Below the pieces are notes generated by a model, which worked only from the letters and a program-made list of their open reading frames with translations, searched no databases and had not been told where the DNA came from. 64,000 nt of DNA from Virgisporangium aliadipatigenens. Its GTDB lineage: Bacteria; Actinomycetota; Actinomycetes; Mycobacteriales; Micromonosporaceae. Positions 20,383 through 28,209 of this stretch are shown here, piece after piece. The position numbers were made by a program, and so were the translations under genes. The stretch is from NCBI RefSeq assembly GCF_016863615.1, contig NZ_BOPF01000005.1, positions 62,001 through 126,000 on the forward strand, given 5' to 3'. Positions within the stretch are counted from its first letter, which is position 1, and every line of letters starts with the position of its first letter.

Positions 20383-21129
20383 GTGTTGGGCCTACCGGAG
20401 AACATCACCGCCCTCTTGTTCGACCTCGACGGGGTGCTGACCCAGACCGCCAAAGTTCACAACGCGGCCTGGACGCAGACCTTCGACGACCTGCTGCGCC
20501 GTCGAGCCGACCAGGGTCTGGAGGAGTACCGGCCGTTCGATCCGGTGCACGACTACAACCGCTACGTGGACGGCCGACAGCGGGCCGACGGGGTGCGCAC
20601 GTTCCTCGCCTCGCGCGGGATCGTCCTCCCCGAGGGTGAACCCGACGACACCCCGGAGAAGGACACCGTCAACGGCGTCGGCAACCGCAAGAACGAACTT
20701 CTGCTGGAACACATCCGTACCAAGGGCGTGGAGGTGTACCCGGGTTCGGTCGAGTACCTGCGCCGCGCCGCGGAGGCCGGGCTGCGCCGCGCCGTCGTGT
20801 CGGCCAGCGCCAACACCGGCGACGTCCTGCGCATCACCGGCATCGGCGACCTGCTCGAGGGGCGCATCGACGGCGTCGTCGCCCGCGAGCGCGGGCTGCC
20901 CGGCAAGCCGAAGCCGGACACGTTCCTGGCCGGTGCTGCCCTGCTCGGCGTCGACCCGGCCGACGCCGTGGTCTTCGAGGACGCCGTCGCGGGCGTCCAG
21001 GCGGGCCGCGCCGGCAACTTCGGCTACGTCGTGGGCGTCGACCGGGTAGATCATGCGGAGGAACTGCTGGAGGCCGGCGCCGACATCGTGGTGAAGGACC
21101 TCTCCGAGTTGCTGGGAGAGCAGGCGTGA
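20383..21129 (+). CDS. HAD-family beta-phosphoglucomutase-like phosphatase
   Basis: 248 residues. HAD motif I LFDLDGVLTQT (nucleophile D about 12-14), motif II VVSAS, motif III with K in GLPGKPKPDTF, motif IV VFEDAVAGVQAGRAG. The large alpha-helical cap (AAWTQTFDDLL...NGVGNRKNELLLEHI) is as in beta-phosphoglucomutase. It is coupled by GTGA to a GH65 phosphorylase, and the classic pairing makes beta-glucose-1-phosphate into glucose-6-phosphate. A phosphatase role is the alternative. Confidence 0.9.
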   Translation: MLGLPENITALLFDLDGVLTQTAKVHNAAWTQTFDDLLRRRADQGLEEYRPFDPVHDYNRYVDGRQRADGVRTFLASRGIVLPEGEPDDTPEKDTVNGVGNRKNELLLEHIRTKGVEVYPGSVEYLRRAAEAGLRRAVVSASANTGDVLRITGIGDLLEGRIDGVVARERGLPGKPKPDTFLAGAALLGVDPADAVVFEDAVAGVQAGRAGNFGYVVGVDRVDHAEELLEAGADIVVKDLSELLGEQA

Positions 21130-23498
21130 TCCGGGAGAAGGACTATCCCGTCGAACCGTGGCACGTGCGCGAGACCGACCTGGACCTGACCGCCATCGCG
21201 CAGTCCGAGTCGGTGTTCGCGCTCGCCAACGGGCACATCGGCCTGCGGGGCAACCTCGACGAGGGAGACCCGCACGGGCTGCCCGGCACCTACCTGAACT
21301 CGTTCTACGAGCAGCGGCCGCTGCCCTACGCCGAGGCCGGCTACGGCTTCCCCGAGTCGGGGCAGACCGTCGTCAACGTCACCAACGGCAAGCTCATCCG
21401 GCTGCTGGTCGACGACGAGCCGCTCGACATCCGCTACGGCCAGCTGCACTCCCACGAACGCGTGCTGGACCTGCGCGCCGGCACGCTGTTCCGCACGTTC
21501 GAGTGGTCCTCACCGGCCGGCGACACCGTGCGGGTGCGCAGCACGCGGCTGGTGTCGTTCACGCAGCGGGCCATCGCCGCCATCTGCTACGAGGTCGAAC
21601 CGGTCAACCACACCGTGCGGCTCATCGCCCAGTCCGAACTGGTCGCCAACGAGCAGCTGCCGCCGCGCAGCGCCGACCCGCGGGTGGCCGCCGCCCTGGA
21701 GGCGCCACTGGAGTCGGAGGAGTTCGCCACGGCGCGCAACGGCGGGCTGCTGATCCACCGCACCAAGCAGAGCAAGCTGCGCATGGCCGCCGCGATGGAC
21801 CACATCGTCGAGTACCCGAACAACGGCCGGGTGGAGGTGGAGGCGTTCGAGGACTGGGCGCGCACCACCGTCGCCTGCGTGCTCAAGCCGGGGGAACGGC
21901 TGCGCATCGTCAAGTTCGTCGCCTACGGCTGGTCCAGCCGGCGCACCCGACCCGCCCTGCGGGACCAGGTGGAGGCGGCCCTCACCGCGGCCCGGATGAG
22001 CGGCTGGGAGGGGCTGCTGGCCGAGCAGCGCTCGTACCTCGACGAGTTCTGGGACGCCGCCGACGTGCGCATCGAGGGCGACGACCAGGTGCAGCAGGCG
22101 GTCCGCTTCGGGATGTTCCACGTGCTGCAGGCCGGCGCGCGGGTGGAGGATCGGCCGGTCGCGGCGAAGGGGCTCACCGGACCGGGGTACGACGGGCACG
22201 TCTTCTGGGACAGCGAAATGTACGTCCTGCCGACGCTGACGTACATCAAGCCGGAGACCGTCGAGGAACCGCTGAAGTGGCGCCACTCCACGCTCTGGCT
22301 CGCCAAGGAACGCGCGGCCACCCTAGCCCTGCAGGGGGCGGCGTTCCCGTGGCGCACCATCCGCGGGCAGGAGTGTTCGGGATACTGGCCGGCCGGCACG
22401 GCGGCGTTCCACATCGGGGCCGACATCGCCGACGCGGTCCGCCGCTACGTCAACGCCACGGGCGACGTCCAGTTCGAACGCGACTTCGGCCTCGAACTCC
22501 TCGTCGAGACGGCCCGCATGTGGCAGTCCCTCGGGCACACCGACCGGCACGGGGTCTTCCACCTCGACGGCCTGACCGGCCCCGACGAGTACACCGCCGT
22601 CGCCGACGACAACCTGTACACCAACCTCATGGCCCAGCGAAACCTGCGCAGCGCCGCCAAGGCCTGCGAACGCCACCCGGACAAGGCCACGGAGCTGGGC
22701 GTCCGGGACGACGAGGTGGCCGCGTGGTGCACCTCCGCCGAGGCCATGAAGATCCCGTACGACGAGGAACTCGGCGTGCACCCGCAGGTCGCCGGCTTCA
22801 CCCGGTACCAGGAGTGGGACTTCGAGAACACGCCCGACGACAAGTACCCGCTGTTCCTGCACTACCCGTACTTCGACCTGTACCGCAAGCAGGTGCTGAA
22901 GCAGGCCGACGTGGTGCTGGCGATGCACTGGCGCGGCGACGCGTTCACGCCGGAGGAGAAGGCGCGCAACTTCGCCTACTACGAGCCGCGCACGGTCCGG
23001 GACTCGTCGCTCTCCTCGTGTACCCAGGCGGTGATCGCCGCCGAGGTGGGGCACATGGACCTGGCGTACGCCTACCTGGCCGAGGCCGCCCTGATGGACC
23101 TGCACGACCTGCACAACAACACCCGCGAGGGGCTGCACATCGCGGCGCTCGCCGGCACCTGGCTGGCGCTGGTGGCGGGCTTCGGCGGGTTCCGGGACCA
23201 CGACGACGTGCCGTTGTTCGCGCCGCGGCTGCCCACCGGGATCACCCGCATGGATTTCTCGCTCCTGTGGCGGGGAAAGCGGCTGCGGGTGGACGTTCGA
23301 CCGGATGAGGTGGAGTACTCGCTGCGCAACGGGGACGCGGGCACCGAGCTGGAGCTGCGTCACCACGGCGAGACGGTCAGGGTGAGCTGCGAGCAGGCGG
23401 TGACCGTCGCGATCCCGCCGCTCGCGGACCCGGGTCCGGCGCCTCGCCAGCCGCGTGGTCGGGAACCGGTGCCCCGCCCCAAGACGCCCGCGGCCTGA
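21126..23498 (+). CDS. GH65 disaccharide phosphorylase
   Basis: 790 residues with the three GH65 parts: N-terminal beta-sandwich (FALANGHIGLRGNLDEG), (alpha/alpha)6 barrel and C-terminal beta domain. The catalytic acid is in LTGPDEYTAV (E488); the phosphate-binding loop is HNNTREGLHIAALAGTW. Inverting phosphorolysis of maltose, trehalose, kojibiose or similar disaccharides gives beta-glucose-1-phosphate, which the upstream HAD mutase can convert. Specificity cannot be read from the sequence; no ABC sugar transporter is adjacent, so internal trehalose/maltose is a plausible substrate. It overlaps the convergent DUF2071 gene by 122 bp. Confidence 0.92.
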   Translation: MIREKDYPVEPWHVRETDLDLTAIAQSESVFALANGHIGLRGNLDEGDPHGLPGTYLNSFYEQRPLPYAEAGYGFPESGQTVVNVTNGKLIRLLVDDEPLDIRYGQLHSHERVLDLRAGTLFRTFEWSSPAGDTVRVRSTRLVSFTQRAIAAICYEVEPVNHTVRLIAQSELVANEQLPPRSADPRVAAALEAPLESEEFATARNGGLLIHRTKQSKLRMAAAMDHIVEYPNNGRVEVEAFEDWARTTVACVLKPGERLRIVKFVAYGWSSRRTRPALRDQVEAALTAARMSGWEGLLAEQRSYLDEFWDAADVRIEGDDQVQQAVRFGMFHVLQAGARVEDRPVAAKGLTGPGYDGHVFWDSEMYVLPTLTYIKPETVEEPLKWRHSTLWLAKERAATLALQGAAFPWRTIRGQECSGYWPAGTAAFHIGADIADAVRRYVNATGDVQFERDFGLELLVETARMWQSLGHTDRHGVFHLDGLTGPDEYTAVADDNLYTNLMAQRNLRSAAKACERHPDKATELGVRDDEVAAWCTSAEAMKIPYDEELGVHPQVAGFTRYQEWDFENTPDDKYPLFLHYPYFDLYRKQVLKQADVVLAMHWRGDAFTPEEKARNFAYYEPRTVRDSSLSSCTQAVIAAEVGHMDLAYAYLAEAALMDLHDLHNNTREGLHIAALAGTWLALVAGFGGFRDHDDVPLFAPRLPTGITRMDFSLLWRGKRLRVDVRPDEVEYSLRNGDAGTELELRHHGETVRVSCEQAVTVAIPPLADPGPAPRQPRGREPVPRPKTPAA

Positions 23499-24255
23499 CG
23501 GCGGGCGGCGTGTAGCGCCCCGGCGGGGTGTGGATGTCGAAGTGCAGCGTGGGCTGGGCCAGGATCGAGTGCGGCATCGAGTCCGCCGTGGTCAGGCCCA
23601 GCCGTTCGAACATCGTGAAGCGCGCGCTGCGCGCCGTGAAGCGCCGCGGGCGCATCGGCGGGTGCCAGATGCTGTAGGTGCCCACGGTGCCGCCGCGACG
23701 CGGGTACCAGCCGATCGTGGGGTGGGTGAGCAGCTCGAGCCAGGCGAGCGGCTCGGTGAACCCGTCCATCCGCTCCAGGGTGGGGTCCTCGACCGCCTCG
23801 CAGAGGCTGGTGCCGTCGCTGTCGTCGGCCGTCATCCGCCAGCGGGCCGGCGCGGCCTTCCACTCGCCGGTGATGCCGATCCGGCTGCGCCGCCACGGCA
23901 TGCCCCACAGCGTCCGCGGCACGTTGACCAGCCCGTGGTCGAGCGCGGTGCCGAAGAACCAGACGCCCGGCTGTCCGTGCGCCGTCACGTAGGCGCGGTA
24001 GTTGATCTGCCCGCAGGAGATGCGCGCCGGCGGACAGAACCGGAAGTGGAAGTCCCGGTCGCGGAAGACGACCGCCGAGACGAGCGCGCCGGTGTCCCCG
24101 TCGTCGAACGCGAACTCGCGCGGCATGAAGCCCTCCGGCAGGTGCTCCTTCAGCCGTTGCGCGCAGACCCGGTAGGTGACGATGGCGAAGTCGTCCAACT
24201 CCGTCGCGGCGTGGTGCCAGCGCCGGGGCGGGCGTGGCGTTCCAGCGAAGGTCAT
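23377..24255 (-). CDS. DUF2071 (acetoacetate-decarboxylase-like fold) protein
   Basis: 292 residues from ATG 24255. The body (FAIVTYRVCAQRLKEHLPEGFMPREFAFDDG, FCGQINYRAYVTAHGQPGVWFFGTALDHG, and PPMRPRRFTARSARF) follows the DUF2071/YqjF pattern, which is structurally related to acetoacetate decarboxylase; the usual catalytic lysine environment is not obvious, so function is unknown. The last about 40 residues are a low-complexity Pro/Ala/Arg tail lying antisense to the GH65 3' end; an older stop may have been lost. Confidence 0.75.
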   Translation of the reverse strand: MTFAGTPRPPRRWHHAATELDDFAIVTYRVCAQRLKEHLPEGFMPREFAFDDGDTGALVSAVVFRDRDFHFRFCPPARISCGQINYRAYVTAHGQPGVWFFGTALDHGLVNVPRTLWGMPWRRSRIGITGEWKAAPARWRMTADDSDGTSLCEAVEDPTLERMDGFTEPLAWLELLTHPTIGWYPRRGGTVGTYSIWHPPMRPRRFTARSARFTMFERLGLTTADSMPHSILAQPTLHFDIHTPPGRYTPPAVRPRASWGGAPVPDHAAGEAPDPGPRAAGSRRSPPARSSP

Positions 24256-24358
24256 GAAGGCAGACGATACGTCTCCACCAGGGGGAACGTGACTGCCCGG
24301 ATGGCCGGAATTTCGTCCCCGAAGTCCTCAACTCACCCGACCGGCTGACGAACGGTGT

Positions 24359-26041
24359 GTGGTGAGGCGACTTCTGTCCGCGGGACTGGCACTTCTCCTG
24401 CTCGCCGGGTGCAGTCACGAGACGAAAGTGACGGTCTCGGAGGCGTTCTCCGACTGCTCGACCTCGCCCAACGAGTGCAACGGCGGCGCGACCGGCAGCG
24501 GCGGCACGCTCACGTACGCCGTCGCGCGGCCGGTCAGCGGCTGGAACCTCAACGACGCCGACGCGAACAGCCTGGAGACCGCGCAGGTGCTGGCGGGTGT
24601 GCTGCCGGCGGCGTTCGTGACGCACCCCGATCTGAGCACGACGCCCAACCCGGACCTGTTGGAGAGCGCCGAACAGATCTCGGCCGCCCCGCAGGTGATC
24701 GAGTACCGCATCCGCGCCGAGGCCGTGTGGGACGACGGGACCCCGATCACCGGCAACGACTTCGTCTACGCCTGGCGCACCCAGAACGGCGTCGACTGCA
24801 CCGAGTGCGCCGCGGCCTCGACAGCGGGCTACGACCGCATCGCGAACATCCGCTCGGAGAACACCGGCCGCACCGTCACGGTCACCTTCGCGACGCCGTT
24901 CGCGGACTGGCGCTCGCTCTTCGGCACGCTGTACCCGTCGCACGTGGCACTGGCAAAGGGCGGCACCACCCTCGCCGCGTCGTGGAAGTGGTTCAACGAC
25001 ACCGTTCCGACGTGGTCCGGTGGCCCGTACAAGGTCGCCGCGCAGGTCCCCGAGGAGTCCGTCACCCTCGTCCCGAACGCCCGCTGGTACGGCCGGACCC
25101 GCCCCGCGCTCGACAAGATGGTCTTCCGCGTGATCAGCGACCCGGCGGCGGCCGTCACCGCGCTGCGCAACGACGAGGTGCAGGCCATCTACCCGCAGGC
25201 GACCCCGGACACGCTGCGCACCGTCGAGGGACTGTCCGAAGTGGACCATGTGGTGACGCCCGGCCTCGGCTGGGAGCACCTCGACGTCAACCTGGCGAAC
25301 CCGCTCCTCGCCGACGCGGCGCTGCGCCGGGCGATCTTCACCGCGATCGACCGCCGGGCGATCATCGAGAAGACCGTCGGCGGTGTCGACCCCGACCTGA
25401 AGCCGTTGGGCAGCCACAACTACGTGCCGTCCCAGTCGGGCTACCGCGACGTGGTGACCGCCGCCGGCCAGGGCTACGGCGACGTGACCACCGCCCGCCG
25501 GCTGCTGGTCGAGGCGGGCTACTCGGGCGTGGGAACGTCGCTGTCCAACGCCGGCGGCACCCGGATAGACCTGCGCGTCTCGTACGCCGCGGGCAACGAC
25601 CAGCGCCGGCAGATCGCCGAGGTGATCCAGGTGCAGCTTTCCGAACTCGGCATCACCACGAAGATCACGCCGGTGGAGGAGTTCGGCCGGACGATCACCA
25701 CGGGCGACTTCGACCTGATCCTGTTCGCGTGGACCGGGGCGCCGTTCCCCACCGCCAACGCGCTGCAGACCTGGGCGAGCGACGGCGGCGGGAACTACGG
25801 CGGCTACCGGAACCCGGTCGTGGACGACCTTCTCAAGCAGGCGGCCGCCGAGACCGATCCCGACCGGACGGCGGTGCTGCTCAACCAGTCCGACGCGCTG
25901 CTGACCGACGACGCGTACGTGCTGCCGCTGTTCCAACGGCCGACGCTGCTGGCGGTCAACCACCGCTTCGTGAACGTGCGCGACAACCCGGCCGGCACGG
26001 GACCGCTGTATAACGTCGCCGAGTGGGGCCTGCGCCGCTAA
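24359..26041 (+). CDS. Peptide/nickel-type ABC substrate-binding lipoprotein
   Basis: 560 residues. Signal peptide with lipobox LLAGC (C about 18), so the mature protein is anchored outside the membrane. It belongs to the OppA/DppA family 5: GGTLTYAVARPVSGWNLND, an EYRIRAEAVWDDGTPITGNDFVYAWR core, and WTGAPFPTANALQTWASDGGGNYGGYRNPVVDDLL near the C-terminus. Four cysteines early in the mature chain (DCSTSPNECNGG and CTEC) could form disulfides. No permease or ATPase is adjacent, so it must use transporter parts encoded elsewhere or be a ligand sensor. Start GTG 24359; the next in-frame GTG (24362) is equally possible. Confidence 0.88.
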   Translation: MVRRLLSAGLALLLLAGCSHETKVTVSEAFSDCSTSPNECNGGATGSGGTLTYAVARPVSGWNLNDADANSLETAQVLAGVLPAAFVTHPDLSTTPNPDLLESAEQISAAPQVIEYRIRAEAVWDDGTPITGNDFVYAWRTQNGVDCTECAAASTAGYDRIANIRSENTGRTVTVTFATPFADWRSLFGTLYPSHVALAKGGTTLAASWKWFNDTVPTWSGGPYKVAAQVPEESVTLVPNARWYGRTRPALDKMVFRVISDPAAAVTALRNDEVQAIYPQATPDTLRTVEGLSEVDHVVTPGLGWEHLDVNLANPLLADAALRRAIFTAIDRRAIIEKTVGGVDPDLKPLGSHNYVPSQSGYRDVVTAAGQGYGDVTTARRLLVEAGYSGVGTSLSNAGGTRIDLRVSYAAGNDQRRQIAEVIQVQLSELGITTKITPVEEFGRTITTGDFDLILFAWTGAPFPTANALQTWASDGGGNYGGYRNPVVDDLLKQAAAETDPDRTAVLLNQSDALLTDDAYVLPLFQRPTLLAVNHRFVNVRDNPAGTGPLYNVAEWGLRR

Positions 26042-26044
26042 CGT
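26039..26044 (+). promoter_or_regulatory. Leaderless -10 (TAACGT) of kinase-like gene
   Basis: TAACGT, which includes the TAA stop of the preceding lipoprotein gene, then six bases and ATG 26051. Confidence 0.5.
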
Positions 26045-26050
26045 GCGTGG

Positions 26051-26935
26051 ATGCTCGCTCCACCGCTCGGCCTGTCCGTCGAGGACCTTCGCGCCGCCCT
26101 GGCCGCGCACTGGCGGCTCGACGGACTGCCTTTGACGTACGCGCCGGTGGGCTTCGGCAGCCACCACTGGATCGCCGGGTCGTACTTCGTGACGGTGGAC
26201 CACGTTCCCGCGCACGATTCCCTGCACGCCGTGCTGGACGCGGTGCGGGCGCTCGACCTCGACTTCGTCGTGGCCCCACTGTCCACTGTGGACGGCGCGT
26301 CGGCGGTACGGATCGACGGCGGATTCACCGTGGCGGTCTATCCGTTCGTCGAGGGGGAGGTGTTCGACTGGGGCGCCTGGGCGGGCTCCGACCATCGCCG
26401 CGCCGTGCTCGACATGCTCGTTCGGCTGCACGCGGCACCCGTCGCCGGCCTGCCGGCGGACGACTTCGCGATCCCGCACCGGGACGGCCTGCACCCGCAC
26501 GGCTTCACCGACACCGGCCCCTACGCGTCCCGCGCCGCCGCCCTGCTCGCGGCGCGCTCGTCGACCGTGCGACAGTTGCTCGACCGCTACGACGCGCTCG
26601 TCGGGTCCGCCCCGGCCGGCCGCGTCTTCACGCACGGCGAACCGCATCCGGGCAACACGATGCGCGCGCCCGACGGGTGGCGGCTGGTCGACTGGGACAC
26701 CGCCCGCGCCGCACCCCCCGAACGCGATCTGTGGCTGCTCGACGATCCGGTCCTCTTCGACGCCTACACGGCCGCGACGGGTGTGCCGGTGCGGCCCGCG
26801 GTGTTGGAGTTGTACCGCGTGCGTTGGGACGTGAACGACCTCGCCGTGTGCGTGGAGCGGTTCCGGCGGCCGCACGTGGGGGATGCGGACGACGCGGAGA
26901 CCTGGGAGATCCTGGCGCGCCTGCTCACCGCATGA
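26051..26935 (+). CDS. Aminoglycoside-phosphotransferase (APH) family kinase-like protein
   Basis: 294 residues. The APH kinase core is recognisable: VFTHGEPHPGNTM (catalytic loop, about 196-208) and RLVDWDTARAAPPERDLWLL (metal-binding D). The catalytic-loop Asp of HGD is Glu here, a variant found in many actinobacterial APH-like proteins whose activity has not been tested to my knowledge. The N-lobe is short with no clear nucleotide-binding lysine. The substrate (small-molecule hydroxyl) is unknown; calling it an antibiotic-resistance gene is not justified. A perfect copy of the GTCCACTGTGGAC palindrome lies inside it. Confidence 0.78.
   Translation: MLAPPLGLSVEDLRAALAAHWRLDGLPLTYAPVGFGSHHWIAGSYFVTVDHVPAHDSLHAVLDAVRALDLDFVVAPLSTVDGASAVRIDGGFTVAVYPFVEGEVFDWGAWAGSDHRRAVLDMLVRLHAAPVAGLPADDFAIPHRDGLHPHGFTDTGPYASRAAALLAARSSTVRQLLDRYDALVGSAPAGRVFTHGEPHPGNTMRAPDGWRLVDWDTARAAPPERDLWLLDDPVLFDAYTAATGVPVRPAVLELYRVRWDVNDLAVCVERFRRPHVGDADDAETWEILARLLTA
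26281..26293. repeat. GTCCACTGTGGAC palindrome
   Basis: Perfect 13-bp member of the recurring family, inside the APH-like gene; it uses AT-ending codon ACT, unusual for this genome. Confidence 0.6.
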
Positions 26936-26970
26936 CGTCAACGGTGTGCATCTGCCTGCCCTGGATGCAC

Positions 26971-27006
26971 CGACGGCGGCCGCCCTGGGGGTAACGGCCG
27001 CCGTCG
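26971..27006. terminator. Strong bidirectional terminator hairpin
   Basis: CGACGGCGGCCG (26971-26982) pairs perfectly with CGGCCGCCGTCG (26995-27006), 12-bp stem and 12-nt loop, centred between the convergent APH-like and polyester-hydrolase genes. Confidence 0.8.
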
Positions 27007-27032
27007 CGGAGAGTGCGTATCGGTGCGCTAAT

Positions 27033-27929
27033 TCAGCACTGATTGCTCTGGAACCGGGACGCCCCCGCCGCCGCGTTGAACCCGCAGGTGAACTCGTCGA
27101 AGCGCCCGTCGTCGGAGAGCCTCGACTTGAACCAGCTCACCATCGCGCGGGAGGTGGTCGGCTCGTTGCGCTGCTGCGGGAAGAAGTGACTCCCGCCGGC
27201 GATCTCCACCAGGGCCTTCGGTCCGGCGAGCGTGTTGAAGAAGCGGTTCGAGTGGGTGGAGACCGGGGCGATGGCGTCGCGCTGGCCGCCGACGATCATG
27301 ACCGCCTCGCTGACGTCGTCCCAGGTCTTGTCGAGGTCCCAGGGGGCGACCGGCACGCCGGCCCGCACCGTGCCGGTGGTATCCGCCTTCAACGCCTCCA
27401 GCGTGCCGCCGCCGCCCATGGAGTGGCCGGCGACGCCGCGACGGCTGCCGTCGACCTTGGCGCGAACGGCCGACGGGGCGTCGTTCACGGCCCAGTCGAG
27501 TGCGGCGAGGAGTTGCCGGCCGCGGCTCGCGGGCTGGTCGGTGGTGCTGTTGGTCTCGATGCCGACGACCACGAAGCCCCAGGACGCGAGGCGCGGGCCC
27601 ATCCAGTCGATGCTGGACCAGCGGGCCGTGAAGCCGGGCGAGACGGAGATGACGGGGAACCTGCCGGTGGCGTTCGGCGTGTAGACGAAGCCGCCGCCGA
27701 AGCCGGACTGGCCGCTGATGCGGGTCTCGGTGGTGCGGAAGTTGCCGGCGCCGGTGATGTTCTGGGCCGAGGGCGCCTGGCCGATCTCGTCGGCGCTGGC
27801 GAACGGCGCCACGACGAGGCCGCCGCCGACGAGTGCGGCGAAGACCGCGGCGGTGGTGATCACCTTGCCGCGCCGGGTGCGCAGGAATCCGAACCGGCGT
27901 GGCGTGGCGGGGAGGTCTGACTGCTGCAT
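27033..27929 (-). CDS. Secreted polyester hydrolase / cutinase-like alpha/beta hydrolase (PETase-related)
   Basis: 298 residues; ATG 27929 preceded by GGAGGAACACCTCT. Residues 1-46 are a long signal/membrane segment ending APFASA. The mature part matches bacterial cutinases and PET hydrolases of Thermobifida/LCC type in order: GFGGGFVYTP, oxyanion loop SPGFTA (F100), nucleophile GHSMGGGGTLEAL (S170), APWDLDKTW (W197), acid in GGQRDAIAP (D218), His in GGSHFFP (H248), and the C-terminal disulfide pair (C282, C298). Phe replaces the Tyr common at the oxyanion position in cutinases, as in some other members. Expected reaction: hydrolysis of polyester or triglyceride esters outside the cell. It is not linked to other depolymerase genes. 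Confidence 0.88.
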   Translation of the reverse strand: MQQSDLPATPRRFGFLRTRRGKVITTAAVFAALVGGGLVVAPFASADEIGQAPSAQNITGAGNFRTTETRISGQSGFGGGFVYTPNATGRFPVISVSPGFTARWSSIDWMGPRLASWGFVVVGIETNSTTDQPASRGRQLLAALDWAVNDAPSAVRAKVDGSRRGVAGHSMGGGGTLEALKADTTGTVRAGVPVAPWDLDKTWDDVSEAVMIVGGQRDAIAPVSTHSNRFFNTLAGPKALVEIAGGSHFFPQQRNEPTTSRAMVSWFKSRLSDDGRFDEFTCGFNAAAGASRFQSNQC

Positions 27930-28209
27930 AGAGGTGTTCCTCCGTTGCTGCCGTGGGGCTTCTTAGGTCCTGGGGACCGCGGTCACCCGGTGGGATGCGG
28001 CAGTTTGGATCGTGGCAAGTCACGATTCGGCGAGACACCTGTCGCACGCTCGGAAGCACGCCTCTGAGCTGCGCAGATTGACAGACCATCAATTTCGAGC
28101 GCGTGAAATATTCAGTTAAGCCAGTCTTTGCGATCCGTAATGTACGGTTTGCGCGCCCGCGCGGAATTGGGTGGCGACGGGTCGACCGGCGGTGGGATCT
28201 TTGGCGGCG
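27930..28209. other. 280-bp divergent intergenic region between hydrolase and rtcB
   Basis: AT-richer than its surroundings (28080-28170). It holds the ribosome site of the hydrolase (27934-27942), an inverted repeat ATCGTG-N6-CACGAT (28009-28026), and a TTGACA (28078-28083) pointing toward rtcB without a convincing -10 at the right distance. No small gene is apparent. Confidence 0.5.

Noticed and set aside
26051-26935. Aminoglycoside resistance gene
   Set aside because: Only the general APH fold is supported; catalytic-loop variant and context give no evidence for antibiotic substrates.
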